A DNA stretch of 64,000 bases from Tolypothrix tenuis PCC 7101 (GCF_002368295.1 NZ_AP018248.1:3720767-3784766), one strand, 5' to 3'. Shown: positions 51,809-61,657, counted from the first letter of the stretch. The notes: generated by a model from the sequence alone, not told the origin. Numbers and translations are program-made.

Positions 51809-52759
51809 TTAAGATGCTTGCTTGTGCCCTAACTTTAAGAAAATGGTTTCTAAATCTTCTTGGGTGCAGTGAAAATCAGTAATCGGAATGCCAACATGAA
51901 TTAGCGATCGCAATAACTCAGCGCTATCTTCCTGCTTACCTGAAAAGTTAATTCTGACGCTGTTTTTACCAGATATTACTTCCCATTCTTCCACCAAAGG
52001 ATGATGTTTTACTTCCCGCAGTAATGTTTCTAAATCTCCCAATGTAGACAACACTATTTGTTGACGGGATAGTCGCTGGTAAAGTTGTTGCAGAGAAGCA
52101 CTTTCTACTAAAAAGCCTAGTTCCATAATTCCCACAGAAGTACAGAGTTCTGCTAAATCGCTGAGAACATGGGAAGAAATCAAGATTGTCATTCCCGCTT
52201 CTTGCAAAGCCTTAATGATTTCCCGGAACTGCATCCTAGCGATGGGGTCAAGACCAGAAACAGGCTCATCTAACAGCAGTAAAATCGGTTCATGAATAAT
52301 CGTTCGCGCTAAACTTAAGCGCTGCTTCATCCCCCGCGACAGGGTAGAAATTAAGCTATTACGCTTATTACCAAGTTGTATCAGTTCTAATACTTCATGC
52401 AGACGTTGCGTACGACGTGGTTCCCGCAAACGATATAGCCGCGCAAAATAATCTAGGTAATCCCAGACTGTTAAATCCTCATACAGTGGGTAGTCATCAG
52501 GTAAATAGCCTAGACGACGCTTGAGAGTGGGATTACTTTTGTCACGCAGCAAGCGATCGCCATTAATATAAATCTCACCCGTTGTTGGCTCCTCTGCGGC
52601 TGCTAACATCCGGATGAGAGTTGTTTTACCTGCGCCATTCGGCCCAATAAGTCCGTATACTTCACCTGCTTGGATCTCTAAATCAACATCATTGACCGCA
52701 ACATGGCGATCAAATTGCTTCGTCAGTCCAGAGGTACGAATTGCTAATTCTTTTACCAT
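51809..52759 (-). CDS. ABC transporter ATP-binding protein (ABC-2 exporter)
   Basis: A 316-residue ATPase, first gene of the exporter operon. Walker A is IGPNGAGKTT (near residue 38), the Q-loop GYLPDDYPLYEDLT, the signature LSRGMKQRLSLARTI (near residue 138), Walker B LLLLDEPVSGLD and His in ISSHVLSDL. The C-terminal 90 residues are a typical accessory domain of this exporter class. It energises the two downstream permeases. Substrate unknown. Confidence 0.93.
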   Translation of the reverse strand: MVKELAIRTSGLTKQFDRHVAVNDVDLEIQAGEVYGLIGPNGAGKTTLIRMLAAAEEPTTGEIYINGDRLLRDKSNPTLKRRLGYLPDDYPLYEDLTVWDYLDYFARLYRLREPRRTQRLHEVLELIQLGNKRNSLISTLSRGMKQRLSLARTIIHEPILLLLDEPVSGLDPIARMQFREIIKALQEAGMTILISSHVLSDLAELCTSVGIMELGFLVESASLQQLYQRLSRQQIVLSTLGDLETLLREVKHHPLVEEWEVISGKNSVRINFSGKQEDSAELLRSLIHVGIPITDFHCTQEDLETIFLKLGHKQAS

Positions 52760-53363
52760 ACCTGCTTTGGTGCGGCTTGTGATTATAAGTTAACCTAACC
52801 TGTCTCTACAGTATTTGCCAGGTTCGTTTCAGAAATGGAAACCAGGTTTACACAAACTTAATGTTATTAAGTACTAATACTTCGCTCAATCAATACTGTT
52901 TTTATTCAATATTCAGTATATTTTCTACTGGAACCGGATGAATAATATTAGGAATCCGATTTTATTTCTGAAAAAATCTCAGTACCATGTATTGTAGTCA
53001 GCGCTTTGCGTTAGGGATTAGGTTTAACACACCAAAAGAATTGAAAGATAGGCATAAATATTTATGTCTCCACAAATGATTGATATGTCAAATAATATTG
53101 AAATAAGTCTAATACCATTTTGAAAAAAGAACGCGACAAATAGGTAGGGGCACGGCACTAGTATGATATTTGATATGCCAAAAGATTGCGGATGCCGTGC
53201 CCTTACAAAGGATTTATCTGTCGCAAACATTATTTGGATTGGTATGATTTTTGTCTACATTGTTTGCATAAAACACAAAAAATTTGTATTCGCCGACATT
53301 ATCCACGAATACAACTAGTAATTACTATTGTTATATTTTTGGTAAATATTAATCGAGTAAATT
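52760..53363. other. Gap with repeat fragments and a MITE-like element
   Basis: A partial repeat (52949-52983) matches the left part of the element at 9513. A complete inverted-repeat element lies at 53110-53246. Open frames on both strands run through these repeats and are not accepted as genes. Confidence 0.6.
53110..53246. repeat. Nested MITE-like element (GTAGGGGCACGGCA core)
   Basis: Three nested inverted pairs: outer TAATACCATTT / GGATTGGTATGA, middle GCGACA (53133) / TGTCGC (ends 53224), inner GTAGGGGCACGGCA (53144-53157) / TGCCGTGCCCTTAC (53193-53206). The left half resembles the left flank of the interrupted element at 38961-39015. Confidence 0.65.
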
Positions 53364-54266
53364 TTACATATCTTTGTTTGGTTGATGGAATTTTGCCATT
53401 CTCACCAACGGTTTTTGTGCTTGTATTGCTAACAATTCAGGTACGGTTACAAAACTATATCCACGCTTTTTCAGAGTATCAATAATTTCTGGTAAAGCTT
53501 TAACTGTATTTGAGCGATTCCCACCACCATCATGCATTAATATCATACCGCCTGGTTTTGCGCCTTTGATAACATTATTAACTAGCCTGGATACGGGAGG
53601 ACGACGATAATCTTGAGAATCATCCGACCACATTAATATGGCATAATTATTTTTTTTAGCGTAGTCAGCTACACCATTGTTCAGGATGCCAAAAGGCGGA
53701 CGAAATAGAGATGTTTTAACTCCTGTAGTTTCGTATATCTGTGTAGCAGTAGATTCAATCTCACGCTGTGCAATAGTTGGGTTCATCTTGCGATACCAAT
53801 GATGCCATGTGTGATTGCCAATTGCATTACCAGCCGCCACTTCCTCTTTAACAATTTGAGGAAAATAATGCACCATTTCTCCTACACAGAAGAAAGTCGC
53901 TTTAATATTTTCTTTCTTCAGAATTCCTAAAATTTGTTCTGTGTATTTAGGTGCAGGGCCATCATCAAAAGTCAGCGCAATAACTTTATTTTTATCGGTT
54001 ACTGGTAACTGCTCAACTACTTTTCCTTGAAATGCTTTTGGTACTTCAAATATGTGGCTGTCTGTGGAAGCAACAGCGTCTCCATTGAATGCCAAATCTT
54101 GCTGATTAATTAACGCTTTGGCTGTTAGTGACTTTGACTTATGAATGTGCATTTGATGGTCTGTTCGACCCATCAGCCAATACAATCCCGCACCAAAAGT
54201 ACAAACTCCGGCAATTAATGGGATAAATATAATTCCTCGTCTAACCGAAGATTTCTTATCTGCCAC
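53364..54266 (-). CDS. Polysaccharide deacetylase (NodB homology domain)
   Basis: A 300-residue, membrane-anchored or secreted carbohydrate esterase family 4 protein. An N-terminal hydrophobic helix (about 12-30) precedes a NodB domain (about 85-275). Motif 1 is LTFDDGPAP with the catalytic and metal Asp, motif 2 is GNHTWHHW (H-x3-H metal ligands), motif 3 is LFRPPFG and motif 5 includes MILMHDGGG. It removes N-acetyl groups from a wall or exported polysaccharide, such as peptidoglycan or exopolysaccharide. The gene is isolated. Confidence 0.93.
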   Translation of the reverse strand: MADKKSSVRRGIIFIPLIAGVCTFGAGLYWLMGRTDHQMHIHKSKSLTAKALINQQDLAFNGDAVASTDSHIFEVPKAFQGKVVEQLPVTDKNKVIALTFDDGPAPKYTEQILGILKKENIKATFFCVGEMVHYFPQIVKEEVAAGNAIGNHTWHHWYRKMNPTIAQREIESTATQIYETTGVKTSLFRPPFGILNNGVADYAKKNNYAILMWSDDSQDYRRPPVSRLVNNVIKGAKPGGMILMHDGGGNRSNTVKALPEIIDTLKKRGYSFVTVPELLAIQAQKPLVRMAKFHQPNKDM

Positions 54267-54686
54267 TCTAATTCTCCTTCAACCACTGTGGATGTCTAAG
54301 GTAAGGTAGACATACTTTTAAGGGCCAATTACGTACTAAGTAAGAGATTGTAAACAAAAATTGCTTTGATAGCTAATAACTTTGCTCACATCAGATAGCT
54401 TTTCATACGTTTACCTTTCACAGAAAGTATAACTACATTATTCTGATTTACTGATTTAGCAGAGTTGTCTATATCTGTATACTTACAATAACGCACGAAA
54501 AGCATGGCTACAGGTGCCGCACTCTCGTCGTTAACACATCCTACATCACATTATTTATTTACATTTGTATAACTAAGATACTGAAAAAATTTTTGTTTTA
54601 TATATAACATTACATGAAAATAATAAAGTAGGTAGGACAGATGCCTACCTACTGTTACATTTGTATGATTTAGGTTTGTGTCACTA
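54267..54686. other. Gap with the mscS terminator
   Basis: AT-rich, with the hairpin at 54627-54653. Nothing else recognised. Confidence 0.5.
54615..54653 (-). terminator. Rho-independent terminator of the mscS-type gene
   Basis: A 10-bp stem AGTAGGTAGG (54627-54636) / CCTACCTACT (54644-54653) with a seven-base loop; on the minus strand it is followed by TTATTATTTTCAT. It lies 33 bp beyond the stop codon. Confidence 0.75.
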
Positions 54687-55538
54687 TCAGCTCATCATTG
54701 ATGCAGGGACTACAGGATCAATTCCATTAGGTGATGAACCACTGATTGAGTAACGATGTTCGGGAACCGGATAACCAGCCTCGCCAAAGGTTTCACGTAT
54801 AACTTTATTAGTGTCGAAGTAAACTTGCCAGTAATGGTCATTATTGCAATAAGGACGTACTGCTAGTACGGGGCCTGCCATATTGAAATCAATAATTTCT
54901 ACATCAGGTGCAGGACTTTGCAGAACATTGGGGATTTGGCTAATTTTGGCTTTTAAGCGTGCGATCGCATCGTGATGATCTACAGCATGATGCAGTTGGG
55001 CTAGTAGGTCAACCCGACGGTAGGGATTAGCAGAGTAATTCTGGATATTGTCAGAAAAGATTTTATTATTGGCGACAATTGTCATCACATTATCAGGCGT
55101 ATTGATATTAGTTGTGAACAGCCCAATTTCTGTGACAGTTCCTGTAACGCCTGCTGCAGTGATGAAATCACCAATTTTAAATGGGCGAAAAATCACTAAA
55201 AATGCACCAGCTGCAAAGTTCGCCAAAAGTCCACCCCATGCGGCACCAATTGCAATACCAGCTGCTGCTAACAAAGCTGCAAAGGAAGTGGTTTCAATAC
55301 CAAAGAATCCGAGAATTGCCACAACTAGAACAATTCTCAGGGTGACAGAAATGATATTGATAATGTAGGTAATCAGTGTTGGATCGACGTGTTGAACTTT
55401 GAAAGCACGACGTAATAGCTTCAATCCAAAGTCAATCAAGCGTTGAGCTACAACCCACAACAGGATAGCGCCTACAAGCTTCAAGCCGAACTGCGTTAGC
55501 AACGCCAAAGCAACCTGACCAATTTCCTTAAAATTCAT
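54687..55538 (-). CDS. Small-conductance mechanosensitive channel (MscS family)
   Basis: A 283-residue channel. Three N-terminal membrane helices precede the Gly/Ala-rich pore helix (FAALLAAAGIAIGAAWGGLLANFAAGAFLVIFRPFKIGDFI, about 85-128). The beta domain has GTVTEIGLFTTNINTPDN and the C-terminal domain follows. It releases solutes upon hypo-osmotic stress. The ATG at 55536-55538 is preferred, since the longer reading adds a basic 12-residue leader without family support. A terminator lies downstream at 54615-54653. Confidence 0.93.
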   Translation of the reverse strand: MNFKEIGQVALALLTQFGLKLVGAILLWVVAQRLIDFGLKLLRRAFKVQHVDPTLITYIINIISVTLRIVLVVAILGFFGIETTSFAALLAAAGIAIGAAWGGLLANFAAGAFLVIFRPFKIGDFITAAGVTGTVTEIGLFTTNINTPDNVMTIVANNKIFSDNIQNYSANPYRRVDLLAQLHHAVDHHDAIARLKAKISQIPNVLQSPAPDVEIIDFNMAGPVLAVRPYCNNDHYWQVYFDTNKVIRETFGEAGYPVPEHRYSISGSSPNGIDPVVPASMMS

Positions 55539-56050
55539 AATTTCTTGTAGTTTATGCCTTCTTAAACACAACAAACATACAGTTTTTTATCTCAAAAATG
55601 TCTATAAATACTTTTTTTTTAATTTTCTTGCGGGACTGTATACCCAAATAGAAAATCGTTTTATAAAAATTGTTAGATTTACTGAAAATAAAAGTGTTGT
55701 AGATGTAATCTTTAATCCCCAAATATTACTTGCAAATTCCAGATAATTGAATAATTCTGAGTCACAAATCCTGTTAACAGAATATGAATACTCTTTTATA
55801 GGCTGCGGCTGAAGTATAAAGTATCAAATGATTCAGCTTCTATTTCTGGTTATTATTGCAAAATAAAGCCGTAACGCTCAACAAAGAGGACAAGAGGCAG
55901 GGCGCAGAGAGTAGAGGAAGAAAAATTATTACTCAATGCCCAATGCCCCTTGTAATAAATTGATAGCTCCATTAGTGCAGATTGCTCGCTATGATATTTA
56001 ATCTGTGAGCATTTTTGCACAACTCAACATCTACTTAGTAAACAGCAGCT
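55539..56050. other. Divergent promoter gap, nothing recognised
   Basis: AT-rich region between the divergent mscS-type and leuB genes. A short GAGGACAAGAGGCAGGG stretch near 55885 is low complexity. No gene or structured repeat seen. Confidence 0.5.
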
Positions 56051-57133
56051 ATGACCCAAAACTACCGCATTACCCTACTTCCCGGCGATGGCATTGGCCC
56101 TGAAATTATGGCCGTAGCGGTAGATGTGCTCAAAATTATAGGGCAGAAATTCGATTTAAAGTTTGATTTCCAAGAAGCCCTCATTGGTGGTGCAGCAATT
56201 GACGCTACCGGGGAACCTTTACCAGCAGCTACTTTAGATACTTGCCGCAATAGCGATGCTGTATTGCTTGCGGCTATTGGGGGTTATAAGTGGGATACCT
56301 TACCATCCAATCTCCGCCCAGAAGCAGGTTTGTTAGGATTGCGCGCGGGTTTGGGATTATTTGCGAATTTACGCCCAGCGAAAATTTTGCCCCAATTAAT
56401 AGATGCCTCCACTTTGAAAAAGGAAGTTGTAGAAGGCGTTGATATTATGGTGGTGCGCGAACTCACAGGGGGGATTTACTTCGGTAAACCCAAAGGAATT
56501 TTTGAAACTGAGACTGGAGAAAAGCGCGGTGTAAATACAATGGTTTACACCGAATCAGAAATCGATCGCATTGGCAAAGTCGCCTTTGAAGCCGCACGCA
56601 AACGTGGCAAGAAACTTTGCTCGGTAGATAAAGCCAACGTTTTAGAAGTATCGCAACTGTGGCGCGATCGCATTACTCAACTTTCCCAAGAATACCCTGA
56701 TATCGAACTATCTCACCTCTATGTGGATAATGCCGCCATGCAGCTAGTCCGCGCACCTAAGCAGTTCGATACCATTGTTACGGGTAATTTATTTGGCGAT
56801 ATTCTCTCAGATGCTGCTGCTATGCTCACAGGTAGTATTGGGATGTTACCCTCAGCGAGTTTAGGTGCTTCTGGCCCTGGTGTATTTGAACCAGTACATG
56901 GTTCAGCCCCGGATATTGCTGGACAGGATAAAGCCAATCCCCTAGCGCAGGTATTGAGTGCCGCCATGATGTTGCGTTATGCTTTAGACCAACCAGCCGC
57001 AGCAGATGCCATTGAAAATGCCGTCTTCCAAGTTTTAGAACAAGGCGATCGCACTGGTGATATTCTCTCACCTGGTACCAAGCTTTTAGGTTGTCGTGCA
57101 ATGGGCGAATCATTAATTAAGGCAATTGGGTAG
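56051..57133 (+). CDS. leuB: 3-isopropylmalate dehydrogenase
   Basis: Third step of leucine biosynthesis: oxidative decarboxylation of 3-isopropylmalate with NAD+. The 360-residue length is typical. LLPGDGIGPEIM opens the chain. The substrate Arg residues lie in LRAGLGLFANLRP, the strand IMVVRELTGGIYFG is diagnostic, Lys lies in SVDKANVLEVS, and the metal Asp residues are in GNLFGDILSDAAAML. The adenine-binding segment EPVHGSAPDIAGQDKANPLA is at about 275-295. The gene stands apart from other leu genes, as is common in cyanobacteria. Confidence 0.97.
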   Translation: MTQNYRITLLPGDGIGPEIMAVAVDVLKIIGQKFDLKFDFQEALIGGAAIDATGEPLPAATLDTCRNSDAVLLAAIGGYKWDTLPSNLRPEAGLLGLRAGLGLFANLRPAKILPQLIDASTLKKEVVEGVDIMVVRELTGGIYFGKPKGIFETETGEKRGVNTMVYTESEIDRIGKVAFEAARKRGKKLCSVDKANVLEVSQLWRDRITQLSQEYPDIELSHLYVDNAAMQLVRAPKQFDTIVTGNLFGDILSDAAAMLTGSIGMLPSASLGASGPGVFEPVHGSAPDIAGQDKANPLAQVLSAAMMLRYALDQPAAADAIENAVFQVLEQGDRTGDILSPGTKLLGCRAMGESLIKAIG

Positions 57134-57275
57134 GGCATGGGGCATGGGGCATGGGGCATTGGGCATTGGTAATAGGTAATAGGTAATTGGCATAATTATT
57201 TCCCCTTTTTCCCCTTCCCCTTTTCCCCTTCTCCGTTTCCCCCTCATCTCCCAGTCCCCAGTCCCCAGTCCCCAA
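57134..57275. repeat. Heptameric low-complexity repeat block
   Basis: (GGGGCAT)n at 57135-57165, (GGTAATA)n at 57167-57190, T/C-rich CCCCTT tracts and (CCCCAGT)n at 57253-57275, downstream of leuB. Confidence 0.85.
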
Positions 57276-57362
57276 ACTGCAACAAAACTTGACCATTTTG
57301 GCAACCGTTACGGAAACTTTCATATAAACTAGAGACAAATCTAGAAAGCAAATAACTGAATA

Positions 57363-57632
57363 GTGTACGCTTTACGTCAAGGATACGAAAACTATACTGC
57401 TCCCAAAAACCAGCATTCCCAGCCTCCTTTGGTTGATCCGGCTGTCATCCGGGCTGCTGGTCAGATTTACTATACTCTTTGTGAAGCGCATCCTGAAGTA
57501 ACAGGACAAGCCACAGGAGTAGCGATTAATCGCACTACCCATCGTGGCAAAGTGGTTTTTACTAACACTCCAGTGCTGTTACCACAAGAATGTTTTGTAC
57601 CACTAAATCAAATTGAATCTCATATGTATTAG
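57363..57632 (+). CDS. Small conserved-looking hypothetical protein
   Basis: An 89-residue protein starting with GTG. It has no signal peptide or membrane segment. The sequence is balanced in composition (YALRQGYENYTAPK, PAVIRAAGQIYYTLCEAHPEVTGQ, NRTTHRGKVVFTNTPVLLPQE) and looks like a real globular protein. I do not recognise the family. A possible -10 element (TATAAACT near 57323) lies 40 bp upstream. No neighbour suggests a role. It lies 116 bp before the prepilin peptidase gene in the same direction. Confidence 0.6.
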   Translation: MYALRQGYENYTAPKNQHSQPPLVDPAVIRAAGQIYYTLCEAHPEVTGQATGVAINRTTHRGKVVFTNTPVLLPQECFVPLNQIESHMY

Positions 57633-57666
57633 TCAATAGTCAACAGTCAACAGTCAAAAGTTGCAG

Positions 57667-57686
57667 AGACGCGATTAATCGCGTCT
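57667..57686. repeat. Dispersed 20-bp palindrome AGACGCGATT-AATCGCGTCT
   Basis: Identical to the copies at 26377 and 42622. Flanked by TTGCAG on the left and GTACT on the right; surrounded by AGTCAACAGTC-type heptamers. Confidence 0.85.
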
Positions 57687-57748
57687 GTACTCAAAAGTCA
57701 ACAGTCATGACAAATGACCAATGACAAAGTACAAATGACACATGACTA

Positions 57749-58585
57749 ATGACAAAGGACTATATGGACATTTTGATGATTGTCCCGGCGAGTTTGCTCG
57801 TCTTCATTTTGGGTGCTTCTATTGGTAGCTTTATTAATGTTGTGGTTTATCGGCTGCCGGCGGGGTTGTCGGTTCTTTGGCCTCCCTCCCGTTGTCCCCA
57901 TTGCCTCAACCAGCTCAAAGCTTACGATAATGTACCCGTTTTGGGGTGGCTGTGGCTCAGAGGTCGGTGTCGTTATTGTAAAAATAAAATTGCTGCCCGT
58001 TATCCTGTGGTAGAAGCGGTAACGGGCATAATTTTTGTACTAGTTTTTTTACTATTTAAAGTTTCTATTTTGACAATTGGCTATTGGGCTTTTTGTAGCT
58101 GGTTATTAGCCCTATCACTCATAGATTTAGATACGATGACTCTACCCAATCAACTGACTCAGTCGGGTTTGGTTTTGGGGCTGATATTTCAAATAGTGAT
58201 TGGTTTTTTCCCAGAAGGTAGCTCTGTGGGCGCAATCAAACACCTAATGATGGGGATTGTGGGGGCTGTACTGGGCTTATGGTTATTTGATGCGATCGCA
58301 CTTTTGGGTTCAATAGCTCTGGGTAAAACTGCAATGGGAGCTGGAGATGCCAAATTAGCGGCGATGATGGGAGCCTGGCTAGGTTGGAAATATTTACTCT
58401 TAGCTGGTTTTATGGCTTGTGCTGTGGGAGCTTTAGTAGGTGGTGTGGCTATAGCCCTGTCACAGCGCCGCTTTGGACAGAAAATACCCTTTGGCCCGTT
58501 TCTGGCTTTAGGAGCTGCGATCGCTTTATTTGGCGGGGAAGCAATTTTATCTGTTTACCAGGGGTTATTTTTTCCAGTAACGTGA
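57749..58585 (+). CDS. pilD: Prepilin leader peptidase / N-methyltransferase
   Basis: A 278-residue polytopic aspartic protease that cleaves and methylates type IV prepilins. The N-terminal SFINVVVYRLP is followed by two CxxC pairs (CPHC and CRYC, about 49-76) that bind zinc in the methyltransferase part. The catalytic Asp residues lie in LIDLDTMTLPNQLT (near residue 130) and GAGDAKLAAMMGAWLG (GxGD motif, near residue 200). Needed for type IV pili, hence motility and DNA uptake. The first ATG is used; MDILMIV five residues later is an equally possible start. Confidence 0.95.
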   Translation: MTKDYMDILMIVPASLLVFILGASIGSFINVVVYRLPAGLSVLWPPSRCPHCLNQLKAYDNVPVLGWLWLRGRCRYCKNKIAARYPVVEAVTGIIFVLVFLLFKVSILTIGYWAFCSWLLALSLIDLDTMTLPNQLTQSGLVLGLIFQIVIGFFPEGSSVGAIKHLMMGIVGAVLGLWLFDAIALLGSIALGKTAMGAGDAKLAAMMGAWLGWKYLLLAGFMACAVGALVGGVAIALSQRRFGQKIPFGPFLALGAAIALFGGEAILSVYQGLFFPVT

Positions 58586-59179
58586 ATAGAGGAGTCAAAA
58601 ACCAATTTAGCATCCAAAGTTATCAAATTTCATTTTCTCCAGCTTCCCTTAACAACCCATTAAACCATCATAAGAAATTTCTACCCCCTATGACTGTAAC
58701 CGCAATTACGCCACCGCCCCTTGAGATTTTGGTAATATCATCCTGTGACCTGTATTACCCTCTTAAAAAGCTGATTGCTCATCACCTTATAACACTAATT
58801 CTTGATTTGGGAGCAAGTATACCCTGGCGGGGTTGGGAAAGAGCATCCGGTTTAGGGGTAAATATGCAAACGCTTGTGCGGATACCTTCACAAGAACGAA
58901 CCAACAACACACTTGTGTTGGCATAAGCATTTTCGTTAAGCTGGCAACCAAAGATGCTAAATAAGGTCTGAATTGCTTACAAGCGTAATTTGACGATGTA
59001 GTCAATAGTCAAGAGCCAAACGGGATGAACAAGTGTTTCTTTCCCCTAGCGGAGCCACCAAATCCTCCGCATCCCCTCTCTAGTCCCAAATCATAACTTT
59101 GAAATGAGGACTTTTACCCTGTAATCCCCATCGCTTCTTGGCCCGTTTTCGACCTCATTACCCACTTGATAAGATAAAA
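58586..59179. other. Gap upstream of accD
   Basis: No gene is supported: a frame that starts inside pilD and extends to 58926 lacks protein-like features. A small dyad (AACACACTTGTGTT, near 58907) is the only structure noted. Confidence 0.5.
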
Positions 59180-60130
59180 ATGGCAAACAACGAAGAATCA
59201 CGCGGTTTAAAGTCTCTATTGGATTGGTTTGCGAATCGACGGAAATCCGGAACCACCAGCATGGAACGTCAAGAACGCGAAATCGCTGATGGATTATGGC
59301 ATAAATGCGCTAAGTGTGGTGTATTGGCATATACAAAAGACCTGAGAGCAAATCAAATGGTTTGTGCTGAGTGCGGTCATCATCATCGCGTGGATAGCGA
59401 TGAACGCATTCGCCAATTGATTGACCAAAACACCTGGAGACCGATGGACGAGCATTTGCGTCCTACCGATCCTCTGGGATTCCGCGATCGCAAACCCTAT
59501 AGCGATCGCCTGCGGGAAATGCAGGACAAAATTGGTTTAATTGATGCAGTCAAAACAGGTTTAGGCGAAATCAACGGTTTACCTGTGGCTTTGGGAGTCA
59601 TGGACTTCCGTTTCATGGGCGGTAGTATGGGTTCCGTTGTCGGCGAAAAACTCACCCGCTTAATTGAGCAAGCCACCCAACGCCGCTATCCTGTAGTAAT
59701 TGTCTGCACTTCTGGTGGTGCCAGAATGCAAGAAGGAATGCTCTCTTTGATGCAGATGGCGAAAATCTCCGCAGCGCTACAACGCCATCGCGATGCCAAA
59801 CTTTTATATATTCCCGTTTTAACTCATCCCACCACTGGGGGTGTCACAGCAAGTTTCGCCATGTTGGGCGATATTATCCTCGCAGAACCAAAAGCCACAA
59901 TTGGGTTTGCTGGTCGGCGAGTGATTGAGCAAACCATCCGAGAAAAACTCCCCGAAGATTTCCAAAGCGCTGAAGATTTGCTCAAGCATGGCTTTGTCGA
60001 TGAAATCGTTCCCCGGACTCAGTTAAAGAATACTCTATCTCAGTTGATTGGCTTACATCAGCCCGTACCCACCGCCCCCCACATGGTTTTGTGGGAAACC
60101 ATGAGTTTGAGTTCTAGCGCGGCTGAATAG
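59180..60130 (+). CDS. accD: Acetyl-CoA carboxylase carboxyltransferase subunit beta
   Basis: Beta subunit of the carboxyltransferase that makes malonyl-CoA for fatty acid synthesis, 316 residues. The N-terminal zinc ribbon has Cys pairs in CAKC and CAEC (about 42-64). The crotonase-type core has SGGARMQEG (oxyanion hole, near residue 190) and HPTTGGVTASFAMLGDIILAEPKATIGFAG. The ATG at 59180 is preferred, since a reading from further upstream would begin with TTG and add 14 residues. It needs AccA, biotin carboxylase and BCCP, none of which is in the window. Confidence 0.96.
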   Translation: MANNEESRGLKSLLDWFANRRKSGTTSMERQEREIADGLWHKCAKCGVLAYTKDLRANQMVCAECGHHHRVDSDERIRQLIDQNTWRPMDEHLRPTDPLGFRDRKPYSDRLREMQDKIGLIDAVKTGLGEINGLPVALGVMDFRFMGGSMGSVVGEKLTRLIEQATQRRYPVVIVCTSGGARMQEGMLSLMQMAKISAALQRHRDAKLLYIPVLTHPTTGGVTASFAMLGDIILAEPKATIGFAGRRVIEQTIREKLPEDFQSAEDLLKHGFVDEIVPRTQLKNTLSQLIGLHQPVPTAPHMVLWETMSLSSSAAE

Positions 60131-60244
60131 GAGAAATGGGGTAAGGGGTAAGGGGAAAAGGGGTAAGGGGGAAAGGGGAGAAAATGCAGCGTTGCCATTC
60201 TTGTGCCTCCTCTGCCCCTCTGCTCCCTCTGCTCCCCCACCTCT
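60131..60244. repeat. Low-complexity G-rich tract
   Basis: GGGGTAAG-type repeats at 60137-60178 followed by CTCTGCTCCCTCTGCTCCCCC, between the convergent accD and MFS genes. Confidence 0.7.
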
Positions 60245-61657
60245 TCACTGATGGGGTTCTTTGACAAACATGAGAGGTAAAATCGCTAGGAGGCGACAGG
60301 CGCTAGAGAGAGCGAATAAGCCTAGTAAGCCTCCTTGTTCGGCAAATTGGGCGATGAAGCCACCAATGGTTGTACCTAAAGCACCACTGACACCAGCAAC
60401 AGCAGATGCGATCGCAAAATAGATAGACTGGTTTTTTACTGGTACTATCCCCAGTTGCATATTGTTATTGCACAGATCAATTGCTGCACATGTGCCACCT
60501 GTAAAAATATGCAATAGCGGTAACCATAGCCAAATATTCCAACTATTAGCACTGACACCCATCCACAACACAGGTGTAAGTGCAACCAAAATTCCAATTA
60601 CAATCAAAATCCGGCGATTACCGATTTTATCTGCCAATTTACCCCACAGGATAATCAAAAGCATACTCGCTCCCGCTTGCAAGCTACCGTAGAGCGTCAC
60701 GCAACTTACATCTAAATGCAGCCGATCTAGCATATAGAAGTTGAAAAAAGGTGCGCTGATATTCACAGCCAGCATCCAGAAGCCAAAATAAAGCAGAAAC
60801 CTTAAAAAGTTAGTGTTACTCCAAATGCTAGCAACTTCGTTGTTTGGGGTTGCTAGCGCACAACTTACTTCTAGTTCTGGTGTAGTAGATTCACTGATAT
60901 GCTGATACTTTACAAGACTAGTATTTTGCACAGCAGGATTCATATCTATTTGAAAGTACTGACAGCCCAAGCTGATAATCCCGAACACAATACCTACAAA
61001 CAGAACTACCCCGTAACCTTGTAAAGTTCCACCATACCAATGAGATACAGCTAGCCCCGCCAACGGTACGCAGAGCAAATTAGTCAAGCTAGCTGCACTA
61101 TTGCGAATGCCAAAATACCTACCGCGCAACCGCCGAGGCACAATCATCGCTAGCCAACTCAGCCATGATGCACTTCCTAGTCCGCCTAAAAGACTGCTGA
61201 ACAAGACCACTAACAGCGTTAATCCTACTAACTGGGAAGCAGTCAAACCTATCCAGCTTGAGCCAATAATACCGATGCCGAGAATTAGCCACAGTAACCG
61301 AGCAATTCCATGAGTTCTCAAAGAATAGTAGAAACGGCTGCTGCTGCGTTCTGACAAGTACGCACCCAATGGCTGAACTAAGTTCACCAGCATAGGAATC
61401 GATGACAGCATTCCAAAAACTACTGGACTAGCACCCAATTCCAACAGGAAATTGCTCAGTAAAATACCACCTGTAGCCACACCAAAAACTGTGGCAAAAA
61501 CAGCATCCAGCGTTGAAGCTTTCAAGCTAGTGCGAATCGCATCCTTATAAAGCTGCGAATTGCTTTTGGTGGTAGAAGTTAGTGTTAATTGCGGCGTAGT
61601 AATCTGGCTAATTTCCAGAGTTACAGGCGCAGCTGTTTCAATCGGAACAGAAGTCAT
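60245..61657 (-). CDS. Major facilitator superfamily transporter
   Basis: A 470-residue membrane protein with about twelve helices in two halves, split by a hydrophilic loop at about 235-280. The loop between helices 2 and 3 has SERSSSRFYYSLRTHG and the one between helices 8 and 9 GKLADKIGNRRI, the MFS motif A position (G-x3-D-x2-G-x-R-x). MVPRRLRGRYFGIRN lies between helices 4 and 5. A hydrophilic N-terminal tail of about 40 residues precedes helix 1. Substrate unknown; no binding or regulatory partner beside it. Confidence 0.88.
   Translation of the reverse strand: MTSVPIETAAPVTLEISQITTPQLTLTSTTKSNSQLYKDAIRTSLKASTLDAVFATVFGVATGGILLSNFLLELGASPVVFGMLSSIPMLVNLVQPLGAYLSERSSSRFYYSLRTHGIARLLWLILGIGIIGSSWIGLTASQLVGLTLLVVLFSSLLGGLGSASWLSWLAMIVPRRLRGRYFGIRNSAASLTNLLCVPLAGLAVSHWYGGTLQGYGVVLFVGIVFGIISLGCQYFQIDMNPAVQNTSLVKYQHISESTTPELEVSCALATPNNEVASIWSNTNFLRFLLYFGFWMLAVNISAPFFNFYMLDRLHLDVSCVTLYGSLQAGASMLLIILWGKLADKIGNRRILIVIGILVALTPVLWMGVSANSWNIWLWLPLLHIFTGGTCAAIDLCNNNMQLGIVPVKNQSIYFAIASAVAGVSGALGTTIGGFIAQFAEQGGLLGLFALSSACRLLAILPLMFVKEPHQ

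Noticed and set aside
53024..53485. Frames on both strands upstream of the deacetylase gene
   Set aside because: They cover the nested inverted-repeat element and the 3' end of the deacetylase gene.
58384..58926. 180-residue frame overlapping pilD
   Set aside because: It starts inside pilD in another frame, and the part beyond pilD has no recognisable protein features.
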